Assembly (NCBI GenBank): GCA_964638865.1
Contig: CAZXBG010000031.1
Location: forward strand, 1-31,792
DNA length: 31,792 nt
Direction of reading: 5' to 3'
DNA from: UBA7236 sp964638865
Lineage (GTDB): Bacteria; Bacteroidota; Bacteroidia; Chitinophagales; BACL12
A model generated the notes under the pieces. It was not told the DNA's origin. It did no database searches and worked only from the letters and a program-made list of their open reading frames with translations. Both the position numbers and the translations under genes were made by a program. This document shows positions 1 to 7,340 of this stretch, piece by piece (positions within the stretch are counted from its first letter, which is position 1; each line of letters starts with the position of its first letter).

Positions 1-53
1 CATTACTCATTACTCATTACTCATTACTCATTACTCATTACTCATTACTCATT
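1..53. repeat. Heptanucleotide tandem repeat (CATTACT)n at the left edge
   Basis: Seven complete head-to-tail copies of CATTACT run from base 1 to 49, followed by a partial copy (CATT). There are no mismatches, and the array starts at the window edge, so its true length is unknown. Seven is not a multiple of three, so a coding repeat is unlikely; on the reverse strand it reads AATGAGT, with stops in more than one frame. It lies about 90 bases upstream of the pyrD promoter box. Confidence 0.9.
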
Positions 54-77
54 TCATGAATCGTAAGTTTACCTTCA

Positions 78-104
78 CTCAGAGCAATTCCGTCCGACTC
101 TGAG
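78..104. repeat. Small inverted repeat upstream of pyrD
   Basis: CTCAGAG (78-84) is exactly complementary to CTCTGAG (98-104) across a 13-base loop. No T-run follows on either strand, so it is not a convincing terminator. It lies between the heptamer array and the pyrD promoter. It could be an operator, the foot of an upstream element, or chance. Confidence 0.4.
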
Positions 105-137
105 GTATTCCGCCATTCACCACTCCCCATTTCCCCC

Positions 138-145
138 TATCTTTG
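138..145 (+). promoter_or_regulatory. Bacteroidota -7 promoter box of pyrD
   Basis: TATCTTTG matches TAnnTTTG, the -7 consensus of the Bacteroidota housekeeping sigma factor. It ends five bases before the pyrD ATG, so the predicted transcript starts at or within a few bases of the start codon (leaderless or nearly so). I see no clear -33 TTG/TTTG. Confidence 0.6.
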
Positions 146-150
146 CCGCG

Positions 151-1194
151 ATGTATAAATTATTACTGAAACCCTTCTTTTTCTTATTTCCGCCCGAAAC
201 AGCGCATCGACTTGCGCTTTGTTTGTTTCAATTTGTTTTGTGGATACCGGGTTACGGTTATTTTCACGATAGGAGTTTCGTTAAAAACAGCAGGAAAGGC
301 GAGAAAAAAGTATTCGGTATCGTATTTAAAAATAATATCGGTTTGGCCGCGGGCTTCGATAAAAATGGAAGTTATATACCGTTGATGGCAAGGCTTGGGT
401 TCGGACATCTGGAGATCGGAACAGTCACTCCTTTGGCGCAACCGGGTAATGATAAACCGCGATTATTTCGCCTCAAAAAGGATGATGCCCTGATAAATAG
501 AATGGGATTTAATAATGCAGGGGTGGAAGCAATGGTGCATAATCTGAAAATATCTGCTGTGATAAAAACAAGGAAAAAATATCAGGTGATTATCGGTGGA
601 AATATCGGAAAAAATAAAAATACGCCCAATGAAGATGCATGGAAAGATTATGTCATTTGTTTTGAAAAACTTTTTGAGCATGTTGATTATTTTGTAGTGA
701 ATGTTTCCTCTCCCAATACACCCGGACTGCGAGAGTTGCAGGAGAAAGAGCCACTGAAAAATATCCTCTTTAAATTGCAGGAAATAAATATCACTAAACC
801 AATTCCGAAACCGATTTTATTGAAAATAGCACCTGATTTAACCACGGAACAATTAAGAGATATTGTTGAAATAGTGCGGGAAACAAAACTGTCGGGTGTA
901 ATTGCTACTAACACTACAATTGAAAGAAAGGAATTAAAAACATCTGAGGAAGAAATAAATACCATTGGTGCAGGTGGATTAAGCGGTAAACCACTCACAC
1001 AAAGGTCAAATGAAGTGCTCTGGTTTTTAAGAAGGGAACTGGGCAACGATATTCCGCTAATTGGTGTTGGCGGAATTATGGATCACAATGACGTAGAAGA
1101 AAAAGTAAACCGTGGTGCCGACCTTGTGCAATTGTACACAGGTTTTGTGTATGAAGGCCAAAATATCGTGCGCAATATTCTCCGTAAAATGTAA
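151..1194 (+). CDS. pyrD: Dihydroorotate dehydrogenase (quinone), class 2
   Basis: This enzyme oxidises dihydroorotate to orotate in de novo pyrimidine synthesis, using FMN and passing electrons to membrane quinones. The 347-aa length fits class 2. Visible landmarks, in order, are an N-terminal membrane-associating helical part (about 1-45), GLAAGFDKNG, the block EIGTVTPLAQPGNDKPRLFR, NRMGFNN, and VNVSSPNTPGLREL, which carries the serine base typical of class 2 enzymes (class 1 has cysteine). After these come KPILLKIAPDL, GVIATNTT, GAGGLSGKPL, and the C-terminal FMN-phosphate region IPLIGVGGI and GADLVQLYTG. The ATG is fixed by the promoter box just upstream. It converges on the cupin gene with 14 bases between the stops. 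No other pyr genes are in the window. Confidence 0.97.
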   Translation: MYKLLLKPFFFLFPPETAHRLALCLFQFVLWIPGYGYFHDRSFVKNSRKGEKKVFGIVFKNNIGLAAGFDKNGSYIPLMARLGFGHLEIGTVTPLAQPGNDKPRLFRLKKDDALINRMGFNNAGVEAMVHNLKISAVIKTRKKYQVIIGGNIGKNKNTPNEDAWKDYVICFEKLFEHVDYFVVNVSSPNTPGLRELQEKEPLKNILFKLQEINITKPIPKPILLKIAPDLTTEQLRDIVEIVRETKLSGVIATNTTIERKELKTSEEEINTIGAGGLSGKPLTQRSNEVLWFLRRELGNDIPLIGVGGIMDHNDVEEKVNRGADLVQLYTGFVYEGQNIVRNILRKM

Positions 1195-1208
1195 GAACCA
1201 AACCCTAC

Positions 1209-1757
1209 TCAAACGGCAGGTGGCGCTTCTTCAAACTTTTTGTGTTTACCGGAAAGTTTCCCAAAAAATATACTCACCGGAAAAATCACTTTTTTGACAA
1301 AAGAGGGGATAGCAATCACATCAAATTCGCTTTTGTATTTTGTTATCAGGTAAGCAGCATCAAAACCTCCGGGTTGCCCATTGCCTTCGTCCATTAAACG
1401 ATAAATATTTTCGAGGTAATAAATGATATTATTTGCCGGACTTATGGTTCCACTGCATCTCAAAATGGAATCTCCCGCATTCCAGAAACGGTGATAAACG
1501 CCGGATTTGAATGCAACTGTTTCTCCCACACCAGCGAATTTTTCTTCCCCGCCAAGTATCTGATATCCAATTTTGCCTTCCGTAACCGTTAAGGATTCTT
1601 CCTGTTTAAAATGCACGTGCATTACAGGCCCGCAACCGGGATTTACCTCGTTTTCCACCAGTAAAATTTCTTTGCCATTTTCGCTGATGATTTTTAAAAA
1701 TGTGAGTTTTTCACCGTACTTGTTTTGGATGGTGTAGGGTAGTTTGTAATCTTTCAT
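1209..1757 (-). CDS. Cupin-domain protein, TetR-linked
   Basis: This is a small single-domain cupin of 182 aa. Motif 1 is visible in MHVHFKQEESLTVTEGKIGY (H-x-H-x4-E-x6-G) and motif 2 in GETVAFKSGVYHRFWNAGD (G...H...N), so a metal site is likely. The C-terminal third (SFVKKVIFPVSIFFGKL) is hydrophobic and could associate with membrane. The chosen start is ATG at 1757 (MKDYKLPYT). An upstream in-frame TTG at 1778 lies inside the operator and at the predicted transcription start, so it is unlikely. The gene is divergent from the TetR regulator, and its promoter (-7 box TATCTTTG at 1790-1783) is overlapped by an operator, so it is probably the TetR target. The substrate is unknown; a stress- or ligand-responsive role is inference from the regulator. 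Confidence 0.8.
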   Translation of the reverse strand: MKDYKLPYTIQNKYGEKLTFLKIISENGKEILLVENEVNPGCGPVMHVHFKQEESLTVTEGKIGYQILGGEEKFAGVGETVAFKSGVYHRFWNAGDSILRCSGTISPANNIIYYLENIYRLMDEGNGQPGGFDAAYLITKYKSEFDVIAIPSFVKKVIFPVSIFFGKLSGKHKKFEEAPPAV

Positions 1758-1773
1758 ATTTGTTGTATTTTTG
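1743..1773 (+). promoter_or_regulatory. Promoter of the TetR-family gene
   Basis: TTTG at 1743-1746 and TATTTTTG at 1766-1773 are separated by 19 bases, which fits the Bacteroidota -33/-7 arrangement. The predicted transcription start is about 1778, giving a leader of roughly 30 bases to the ATG at 1808. The -7 box overlaps the first palindromic operator, as expected for autorepression. Confidence 0.65.
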
Positions 1774-1785
1774 GACAATGTCCAA
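1771..1785. promoter_or_regulatory. Palindromic operator 1 (TTGGACA-A-TGTCCAA)
   Basis: This is a perfect 7-bp dyad around a single central base. It overlaps the end of the plus-strand -7 box (1766-1773) and the end of the minus-strand -7 box (1783-1790), so one bound repressor could block both divergent promoters. The adjacent TetR-family gene is the obvious candidate binder (inference). Confidence 0.75.
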
Positions 1786-1816
1786 AGATATGGAAATAAT
1801 TAGGACAATGTCCAAA
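1783..1816 (-). promoter_or_regulatory. Promoter of the cupin gene
   Basis: On the reverse strand, TATCTTTG (1790-1783) matches TAnnTTTG. A TTTG (1816-1813) lies upstream of it with a 22-base spacer, slightly longer than usual. Operator 1 overlaps the -7 box and operator 2 overlaps the -33 element. The leader to the ATG at 1757 is about 20 bases. Confidence 0.55.
1801..1815. promoter_or_regulatory. Palindromic operator 2 (GGACA-A-TGTCC core)
   Basis: This second copy of the operator-1 dyad begins exactly 30 bases downstream of it. GGACAATGTCCAA is identical in the two, and only the outer left T is changed (TAGGACA). The spacing is close to three helical turns, so two dimers would sit on similar faces of the DNA. 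The preferred ATG of the regulator (1808) lies inside this site. Confidence 0.7.
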
Positions 1817-2437
1817 AAAAGTGCAAAAAAAAATTTGATCCTCCATCAGGCCCGTAAACTTTTTAATGAACAGGGTATCGAATACGTTGGAATGCGCGAG
1901 ATTGCTAAGGATCTTGGCGTTCGGGTTGGAAATGTAACCTATTATTTTCCGACCAAAAATGATATCATAATTGAATTAGCGGCTCAGTTAGCTGAATTTA
2001 ACACGAATACCATAGTTCCGGTACGGGGATTAACCATGGCTGCATTTTTGAAAATGTTTGAACAGGTGTTTGAAAATCACTACGAATACCGCTGTTTATT
2101 TATTAATTTCATTCACCATTTAGAACAAAACAAACCAATTGAACAGGAGTATTTGTTGCGACAGGAAAAAAGAGTGGAAACACTTCGAATTAACCTGGAG
2201 GAATTATCGGTAAATAAATATTTAAAAACCAAGGTAGATGCCGGGAAACGAGAATTCCTGGTTTCCGGAATAGGATTCATTGCACGATTTTGGTTGTCGG
2301 AGGCAAGGGTTAAGTTCAAACATGCACCCAAAAAGCAACTTTTTCAGCACTATCTCCCATTTTTAGCCAATTTTTTGGCTCCCTATTGCACCGATAAGGG
2401 TAAAAAGGAAATAAAGGAATTTATAGACACTTTTTAA
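1808..2437 (+). CDS. TetR/AcrR-family transcriptional regulator
   Basis: This is a 209-aa regulator with an N-terminal TetR helix-turn-helix (about residues 10-55): ARKLFNEQGIEYVGMREIAK followed by DLGVRVGNVTYYFPTKNDI, where the YYFPTK recognition-helix end is typical of the family. The remaining alpha-helical part (about 60-209) would be the ligand/dimer domain and has no recognisable family signature. In-frame ATGs also occur at 1778 and 1790. The 1778 ATG lies in operator 1 and at the predicted transcription start. The 1808 ATG gives the N-terminal length usual for the family, so I prefer it. It is divergent from the cupin gene. Two matching palindromes in the shared control region suggest that it represses itself and the cupin gene. 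Confidence 0.88.
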   Translation: MSKKSAKKNLILHQARKLFNEQGIEYVGMREIAKDLGVRVGNVTYYFPTKNDIIIELAAQLAEFNTNTIVPVRGLTMAAFLKMFEQVFENHYEYRCLFINFIHHLEQNKPIEQEYLLRQEKRVETLRINLEELSVNKYLKTKVDAGKREFLVSGIGFIARFWLSEARVKFKHAPKKQLFQHYLPFLANFLAPYCTDKGKKEIKEFIDTF

Positions 2438-2482
2438 CGAGGGTTAATCCGAAACACTGGAACTTTCCAGCCTTCAAAATTG

Positions 2483-2490
2483 TAACTTTG
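2483..2490 (+). promoter_or_regulatory. -7 promoter box of mnmA
   Basis: TAACTTTG matches TAnnTTTG and ends nine bases before the ATG at 2500. It rules out the in-frame TTG at 2488, because that codon lies inside the promoter box and upstream of the predicted transcription start. Confidence 0.6.
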
Positions 2491-2499
2491 TGCACAGTT

Positions 2500-3621
2500 A
2501 TGTCAAAACATGGAAAAATATTAGTCGCCATGAGCGGTGGAATCGATAGCACCGTTACCGCTATTCTTTTGCACGAGGAAGGGTATGAAGTAGTGGGTAT
2601 TACTATGAAAACATGGGATTATGCCACCAGTGGAGGCAGTAAAAAAGAAACGGGCTGCTGCAGCCTGGATTCCATTAATGATGCGCGTCAAATTGCAGTG
2701 GAAAAACAATTCCATCATTTTATTGTTGATATTCGGGAAGAATTTGGTGATTATGTGATTGATAATTTTGTGGATGAATATTTAGCAGGAAGAACTCCAA
2801 ACCCTTGTGTGCTCTGCAATACCCATATTAAATGGGAGGCATTGTTAAAACGTGCCGATCAGATGAACTGCGAATTTATAGCGACCGGACATTATGCGCA
2901 GATCAATAAAAATCCCGAAAACGGAAGACATTTTATCTCCAAAGGGTTGGATGAAAATAAGGACCAAAGTTATGTGTTGTGGGGACTGAACGAAGCTTGT
3001 ATGGCGAGGACTAAATTTCCGGTGGGCAATATCCGCAAACCTGAAATTCGCAATATGGCGAGGGAAATGGGTTATATTGATCTTGCAAATAAAGCGGAGA
3101 GTTACGAGATCTGTTTTGTTCCGGATAATGATTACCGTGGATTTTTAAAACGCAGAGTGGAAGGATTGGAAGAAAAAGTGGATGGTGGATTATTTGTGGA
3201 TGCGGAAGGAAATATTTTGGGCAAACACAAAGGTTATCCTTTTTATACAATAGGGCAAAGAAAAGGTTTGGGTATTGCATTAGGTGAACCTTATTTTGTA
3301 ACGCAAATAGATCCTGTAACAAATGTAGTGGTGTTAGGAAAGGAAGATTCTTTATGGAGAAACGGCATGTTTGTGCATCATCTCAATTTACAGAAATACG
3401 ATTCTTTGCCTTCCGGATATGAGGCAATAACAAAAATAAGGTACAAAAATGTGGGAACGGAAAGTGTATTATATTTGGAGGATAAAGATCTTATGCGTAT
3501 TGAATTTGAGTCGAACGTAAGTGCAATTACTCCGGGACAAAGCGCAGTATTTTACGAAGGAAATGATGTGATAGGCGGTGGACACATTTTAAGTTCATTC
3601 AAAGCGGGACATGACTTATAA
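2500..3621 (+). CDS. mnmA: tRNA-specific 2-thiouridylase MnmA
   Basis: MnmA installs the 2-thio group on the wobble uridine (U34) of tRNA-Lys, -Glu and -Gln, using ATP and a persulfide sulfur. The 373-aa length is standard. The PP-loop ATP site MSGGIDST begins at residue 11. The catalytic cysteine C103 lies in NPCVLCN, and the second redox cysteine C205 in YEICFVPDND; these correspond to Cys102 and Cys199 of E. coli. The tRNA-binding central domain carries GYPFYTIGQRKGLGIALGEP. The start is ATG 2500, set by the promoter box at 2483-2490. The end overlaps the next reading frame by 11 bases, so the lipoprotein downstream may be translationally coupled, though it has no obvious functional link. 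Confidence 0.97.
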   Translation: MSKHGKILVAMSGGIDSTVTAILLHEEGYEVVGITMKTWDYATSGGSKKETGCCSLDSINDARQIAVEKQFHHFIVDIREEFGDYVIDNFVDEYLAGRTPNPCVLCNTHIKWEALLKRADQMNCEFIATGHYAQINKNPENGRHFISKGLDENKDQSYVLWGLNEACMARTKFPVGNIRKPEIRNMAREMGYIDLANKAESYEICFVPDNDYRGFLKRRVEGLEEKVDGGLFVDAEGNILGKHKGYPFYTIGQRKGLGIALGEPYFVTQIDPVTNVVVLGKEDSLWRNGMFVHHLNLQKYDSLPSGYEAITKIRYKNVGTESVLYLEDKDLMRIEFESNVSAITPGQSAVFYEGNDVIGGGHILSSFKAGHDL

Positions 3622-4420
3622 AAAACAAGATACGATGTGGAACGAAACAGCAGATTCAAAAAGATCGCGACTTTCGTTTTTATTTACTTTTCTTTTGGTG
3701 AGTTCATTTCTTATATTTTTATTAAATTCCTGTGAACCTGACCCTATCGCGGAAGAATTGAAATCTGCAGAATCTTATTACCCGCTTTCTGTTGGAAAAT
3801 ATGTTGTTTATTCAGTTGATTCTATCAAATATCATGAGGTTATTCCGAATGATACTTCCTATTTTGAAGTAAAGGAAATTCTGGTGGATACCTTTTACGA
3901 TAATGAGGCGCGACTCAATTATAAAATAGAACGTTTTGCAAGAACTTCAGATACTTTGGATTGGGTATTGGTAAATGTTTGGAGTGTTTTGTATACCGAC
4001 AATCAATTGCAAAAAATTGAAAATAATTTACGTTTTATTAAATTGGTTGCGCCTTTAAAAACTGATATCAGTTGGGAAGGAAATATTTTTTTGGGAGGAT
4101 TGGAAGATATTCCTGTTGATGAGGAATGCAACAATTTAACTTATTTAGAGGATTGGGATTATTCGTATAAAAATGTTGATCAACCGCTTACGTTAAATGG
4201 ATTTGAATTTTTGAAAACTGTAACAGTTATTCAACAAGGAGATTCCAATTTAATTTGGTTTGATTATGCAGAGGAAATTTATGCGGAAGATATTGGCCTT
4301 ATTCAAAAAGATTTTTTTCATTATTACACGCAGGATCTTTCTTGTCCCGAATGCCCCTGGGAGCAGCGTGTGCAATGCGGGTATAGCGTAAAGATGAAAG
4401 TTTTGGAGTGGGGAGGGTAA
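3611..4420 (+). CDS. Predicted lipoprotein, function unknown
   Basis: This 269-aa protein has a basic N-terminus, a hydrophobic stretch (RLSFLFTFLLVSSFLIFLL) and a lipobox-like LNSC followed by EPDP, so lipidation at C41 and export are likely. The mature part is rich in aromatic and acidic residues (ESYYPLSVGKYVVYSVDS) and looks like a beta-rich periplasmic or surface domain. A C-terminal CPEC and a nearby Cys could form disulfides. I recognise no catalytic motif. The ATG at 3611 overlaps the mnmA stop; an ATG at 3635 is an alternative that gives a more usual signal length. It probably shares the mnmA transcript. Confidence 0.7.
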   Translation: MTYKKQDTMWNETADSKRSRLSFLFTFLLVSSFLIFLLNSCEPDPIAEELKSAESYYPLSVGKYVVYSVDSIKYHEVIPNDTSYFEVKEILVDTFYDNEARLNYKIERFARTSDTLDWVLVNVWSVLYTDNQLQKIENNLRFIKLVAPLKTDISWEGNIFLGGLEDIPVDEECNNLTYLEDWDYSYKNVDQPLTLNGFEFLKTVTVIQQGDSNLIWFDYAEEIYAEDIGLIQKDFFHYYTQDLSCPECPWEQRVQCGYSVKMKVLEWGG

Positions 4421-4488
4421 AGTGATTTGAGATTTCAATTTCCAATATTATATTAATACATTTCTGAAATTTGAATTCGATTTTTACG

Positions 4489-4989
4489 ATGGATGAAAAT
4501 TTAAAAACAATTATTTGGGATCAATTCGGAGCGAGTATTGATATGTTGGAAAATGCAATAACCGATTGTGATGATAATCTTTGGATAGCAGATAATAAAT
4601 ATTGGTACACAGCATATCACACCCTGTTTTTTCTAGATTATTATTTATCGGATGATCCTGATCATTTTAATCCTCCAACTCCCTTTACCTTATCAGAAAT
4701 GGATCCCGCAGGAGTATTGCCGGAAAGGGTTTATACAAGGGAGGAATTGCTTATTTACCTTCGTTTTTGCAGAAAGAAATGTCATGACCTTATTCAGGAG
4801 TTGTCACAGGAAAATGCAGGCAGAAGATTTATTAATTCTTACCGAAATTACAGTATTACTGAAATTTTATTATACAATATGCGGCATGTGCAACATCACA
4901 CTGCGCAATTAATATTATTGTTGCGACAGGAATCAGATCGTGGGTCGAAGTGGGTGTCGCAATCTGGGATAAAATTGGATGATTTATGA
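4489..4989 (+). CDS. DinB-like (DinB/YfiT four-helix bundle) protein
   Basis: This 166-aa protein is predicted to be mostly helical. The DinB-superfamily pattern is visible: an early histidine in YTAYHTLFFLDYYL and the late pair in RHVQHHTAQLILLLRQ, which together would supply the usual three-histidine metal site. Family members are metal-binding proteins, some of them thiol-dependent transferases, and most have no known function. An in-frame TTG at 4471 would add six residues; ATG 4489 is preferred. The gene stands alone, with unrelated neighbours. Confidence 0.75.
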   Translation: MDENLKTIIWDQFGASIDMLENAITDCDDNLWIADNKYWYTAYHTLFFLDYYLSDDPDHFNPPTPFTLSEMDPAGVLPERVYTREELLIYLRFCRKKCHDLIQELSQENAGRRFINSYRNYSITEILLYNMRHVQHHTAQLILLLRQESDRGSKWVSQSGIKLDDL

Positions 4990-5006
4990 AAATATCAAAG
5001 TTTTTT

Positions 5007-5133
5007 TTGCCACGAAGACACTAAGGCACTAAGGTTTCACGAAGATAGGTAAATGTATTAATCGAAAAAGAAATTGCAATATCCTATTATATCCTCTTTG
5101 TGTTTACTTCGTGTCTTAGTGCCTTCGTGGCAA
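5007..5133. repeat. Long inverted repeat of the GCCACGAAG/CACTAAG type
   Basis: Left arm 5007-5034 begins TTGCCACGAAGACACTAAG. Right arm 5106-5133 is its reverse complement, with four differences over 28 positions, one of which remains a G-U pair. The 71-base centre carries one further degenerate CACGAAG. T-runs flank the structure on the outside (5001-5008 and after 5133). It fills most of the 253-base gap between the DinB-like gene and the small membrane protein and encodes nothing. Similar degenerate intergenic repeats are, as I recall, common in Bacteroidota and other environmental genomes. It could also act as a bidirectional terminator. Confidence 0.85.
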
Positions 5134-5242
5134 TTTTTAAATGTCTAAGCAAGGGCACAAAGAAAAAATTGGGAAATAAGATAACGGAATTATTTATGAA
5201 ATTTTAATGTGTTCTGCATCTGAACTGTAAGTAAATAAATTT

Positions 5243-5542
5243 ATGTTGGCATTTCTTTTTTTTGTTGTATTACTAATTCAGATCGCTGCTTATAAGCTCA
5301 TCGATATAAAAAGGATAATAGATGGACGAATATTTATATTGATCCTTATTTTATTGATGTATATCATTGTATTCCCGATGCTTTTCAAACCCACCGCTCC
5401 GGAGGTGGAAGGGTCGAGATGCGGACTCCCGGTAATTGCGTTTATGATGCGTTTTTGGATTTTTGGAACTTTAATAACACTCCTTACTCATATAATTTAT
5501 TTTGTCGTGAATGGCAAAGAAAAGATATATCCGGACGATTGA
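5243..5542 (+). CDS. Small predicted membrane protein
   Basis: This 99-aa protein has three likely membrane helices: residues 1-18 (MLAFLFFVVLLIQIAAYK), about 28-48 (GRIFILILILLMYIIVFPML), and about 65-90 (VIAFMMRFWIFGTLITLLTH). Between the second and third there is a short polar loop with a single cysteine (EGSRCG). I recognise no family. It converges with the oxygenase gene 20 bases away. Hydrophobic composition and a clean ATG support it; the function is unknown. Confidence 0.6.
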   Translation: MLAFLFFVVLLIQIAAYKLIDIKRIIDGRIFILILILLMYIIVFPMLFKPTAPEVEGSRCGLPVIAFMMRFWIFGTLITLLTHIIYFVVNGKEKIYPDD

Positions 5543-5562
5543 GATAATTTTTTTTGCTATAT

Positions 5563-6156
5563 TTAATTTGTTTTAAGCCAGCCGGTAATACTTAATCGCG
5601 GTTGGTTGGTAACAAAAACCTCATGTGCTATTTCGCTGCTTTTAAAAAATACGCATTTGCCACTCTGTGGCGAAATCATTTGTAATCCCTCAGCATGATG
5701 TAAACCCAATTCACCGCCATCCTTCTTTTCCCAATCCGAATTTAAATACATGATCATAGAAAATGCCCTGCTTTTATCTGTTTGAAATTGGTCGAGATGT
5801 TTTTTATAGAAACTATCTTTCTCATAAATTGCATAATGGAATTCATATCCTGTAATTCCGGTATAACAACTGCTGTTTAAAAAATGAACGAATTTGTCTA
5901 TCAGGTCGAAAAAAAGGTTTTCCTGTTCATTTTCATGTTTGCGATCAAGCCAATAGATTTTATCGCTTCGAACTAATTTATGGTGTGCAAATTTTGAATT
6001 ATTACCCGTGCCAGCAGCAAGAAAAGCACCATTTGCATAAAGTGCCAACAAATTTTCTTTGAGCAATTTTGCAAGAGGGATACTTAAGAAATCGTCAGCG
6101 ACTCCAACATTATTATCAATAAAACTTTGAATGAGTGTATCAAATGATTTCTGCAA
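5563..6156 (-). CDS. 2-oxoglutarate/Fe(II) oxygenase, prolyl-4-hydroxylase-like
   Basis: This is a 197-aa double-stranded beta-helix oxygenase. The iron ligands are visible as H-x-D in KKHLDQFQ and the distal histidine in SSEIAHEV. The 2-oxoglutarate-binding arginine is in QPRLSITGWLK, at the usual distance after the distal His. The segment SMIMYLNSDWEKKDGGEL is typical of prolyl hydroxylase/SM-20 relatives. The substrate cannot be read from the sequence; bacterial members hydroxylate proteins such as EF-Tu or small molecules. The only usable start is TTG (LQKSFDTLI, read as Met), since a stop codon lies shortly upstream and the next methionine is far inside the domain. It is monocistronic. 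Confidence 0.85.
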   Translation of the reverse strand: MQKSFDTLIQSFIDNNVGVADDFLSIPLAKLLKENLLALYANGAFLAAGTGNNSKFAHHKLVRSDKIYWLDRKHENEQENLFFDLIDKFVHFLNSSCYTGITGYEFHYAIYEKDSFYKKHLDQFQTDKSRAFSMIMYLNSDWEKKDGGELGLHHAEGLQMISPQSGKCVFFKSSEIAHEVFVTNQPRLSITGWLKTN

Positions 6157-6430
6157 GTTATTGGTTTTAATCTATTATGGCATAAAACCAAAAAGAGTTT
6201 AAAGATAACATTAATTTAATTGCAATTTGGCGATATTATTTCTTTGTTTCAAGGTTTATTTATTGTTTTCAATTCCTACAATGTCAATATTTTAAAGATT
6301 GAAAAGGCAATTCAAAGGATAATAATGCCAATTCACAGACAAACTATGCTGAATTACATAATTTTTGTAATCCAAATATGTTAAAGGAATAGTTTTACAC
6401 TGCAATTCATCCAATAAAAGATTTGAACTT

Positions 6431-7339
6431 ATGTATAGCATAGAAACTAAAGCACTCAGTTATCATTTTTCGACACAGGAAAATGTTTTAAATAATATAT
6501 GTCTTCAGGTACCCGTTGGCTGTATTTATGGATTTTTAGGGCCGAATGGAGCCGGTAAAACAACCACACTTCGTTTATTGATGGGGTTACTAAAAAATCA
6601 ACAGGGGTCCATTAAAATATTTAATAAACACTATGCCCAACACCGCATTGAAATATTACAAAATATCGGTTCATTAATCGAAAGCCCTTCGATATATACT
6701 CATCTTACAGCAATTGAAAATTTGAAAGTTTGGCAAAAATTATATCAATGTCCCGCTGCGAGAATTAAGCAGGTTCTTCAACTTGTAGGTCTTTCCGGAA
6801 CGGGAAATAAAAAAGCAGGGAAATTTTCATTGGGGATGAAACAACGTCTCGCCATTGCAGTTGCTTTGTTGCACGAACCCAAATTATTGATTTTGGATGA
6901 ACCAACCAATGGATTAGACCCAAATGGAATTTTGGAGATGCGCAGCTTGTTGCAACAATTAAATGCGGAGGTTGGAATCACCATACTTATATCAAGTCAT
7001 ATATTATCAGAAATTGAGAAACTGGTCACTCATATCGGTATTATTCACAAAGGAGAATTGATAATGCAAGGCACCTTAAAAGACCTGATGGATAAACAGT
7101 ATTTATCCGATTGTATAATTATGGATACCAATGCAAATGAAAAAGCCTTGGCACTTATCGCAAAAAATATCCCCGAAACTCAAATCAGGCTAAACAAGAT
7201 TGTAATTCCTTTTATTATCAAAACACAAGTTGCTGCAATTAATTCTTTATTGGTGGGAGAAGGAATTGAAATATATGAGATAACACCCACCAAACAAGAT
7301 CTTGAAAATATTTTTATGCATTTAATAAACAACAAATAA
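6431..7339 (+). CDS. ABC transporter ATP-binding protein (bacitracin/lantibiotic-type)
   Basis: This 302-aa protein has the complete ABC ATPase set: Walker A GPNGAGKTT (residues 37-45), the Q-loop region IGSLIESPSIYTHLTAIENL, signature FSLGMKQRLAIA, Walker B LLILDEPTNGLD and the switch histidine in ISSHILSEIEK. The roughly 85-residue C-terminal extension after LIMQGTL is typical of BcrA/YtrB-like exporters that partner ABC-2 permeases. The permease starts one base after its stop, and a LytS/LytTR pair follows. The module is therefore likely a signal-responsive exporter or self-protection transporter (inference). A 274-base upstream gap holds no gene and no exact TAnnTTTG close to the start. 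Confidence 0.93.
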   Translation: MYSIETKALSYHFSTQENVLNNICLQVPVGCIYGFLGPNGAGKTTTLRLLMGLLKNQQGSIKIFNKHYAQHRIEILQNIGSLIESPSIYTHLTAIENLKVWQKLYQCPAARIKQVLQLVGLSGTGNKKAGKFSLGMKQRLAIAVALLHEPKLLILDEPTNGLDPNGILEMRSLLQQLNAEVGITILISSHILSEIEKLVTHIGIIHKGELIMQGTLKDLMDKQYLSDCIIMDTNANEKALALIAKNIPETQIRLNKIVIPFIIKTQVAAINSLLVGEGIEIYEITPTKQDLENIFMHLINNK

Positions 7340-7340
7340 T

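Noticed and set aside
1..53. The tandem repeat as a CRISPR array.
   Set aside because: The unit is seven bases with no spacers, and no cas genes are in the window.
38..130. A 30-codon reverse-strand reading frame (ATG 130, MGSGEWRNTSESDG...) ending in the heptamer array.
   Set aside because: It is short, with no promoter or ribosome site seen. Its stop lies in the slippage repeat and it occupies the pyrD control region; chance is the simplest explanation.
1771..1815. The two operator copies as insertion-element ends or an attachment site.
   Set aside because: They are palindromes at a promoter next to a TetR gene, with no transposase or integrase nearby; a regulator site explains them better.
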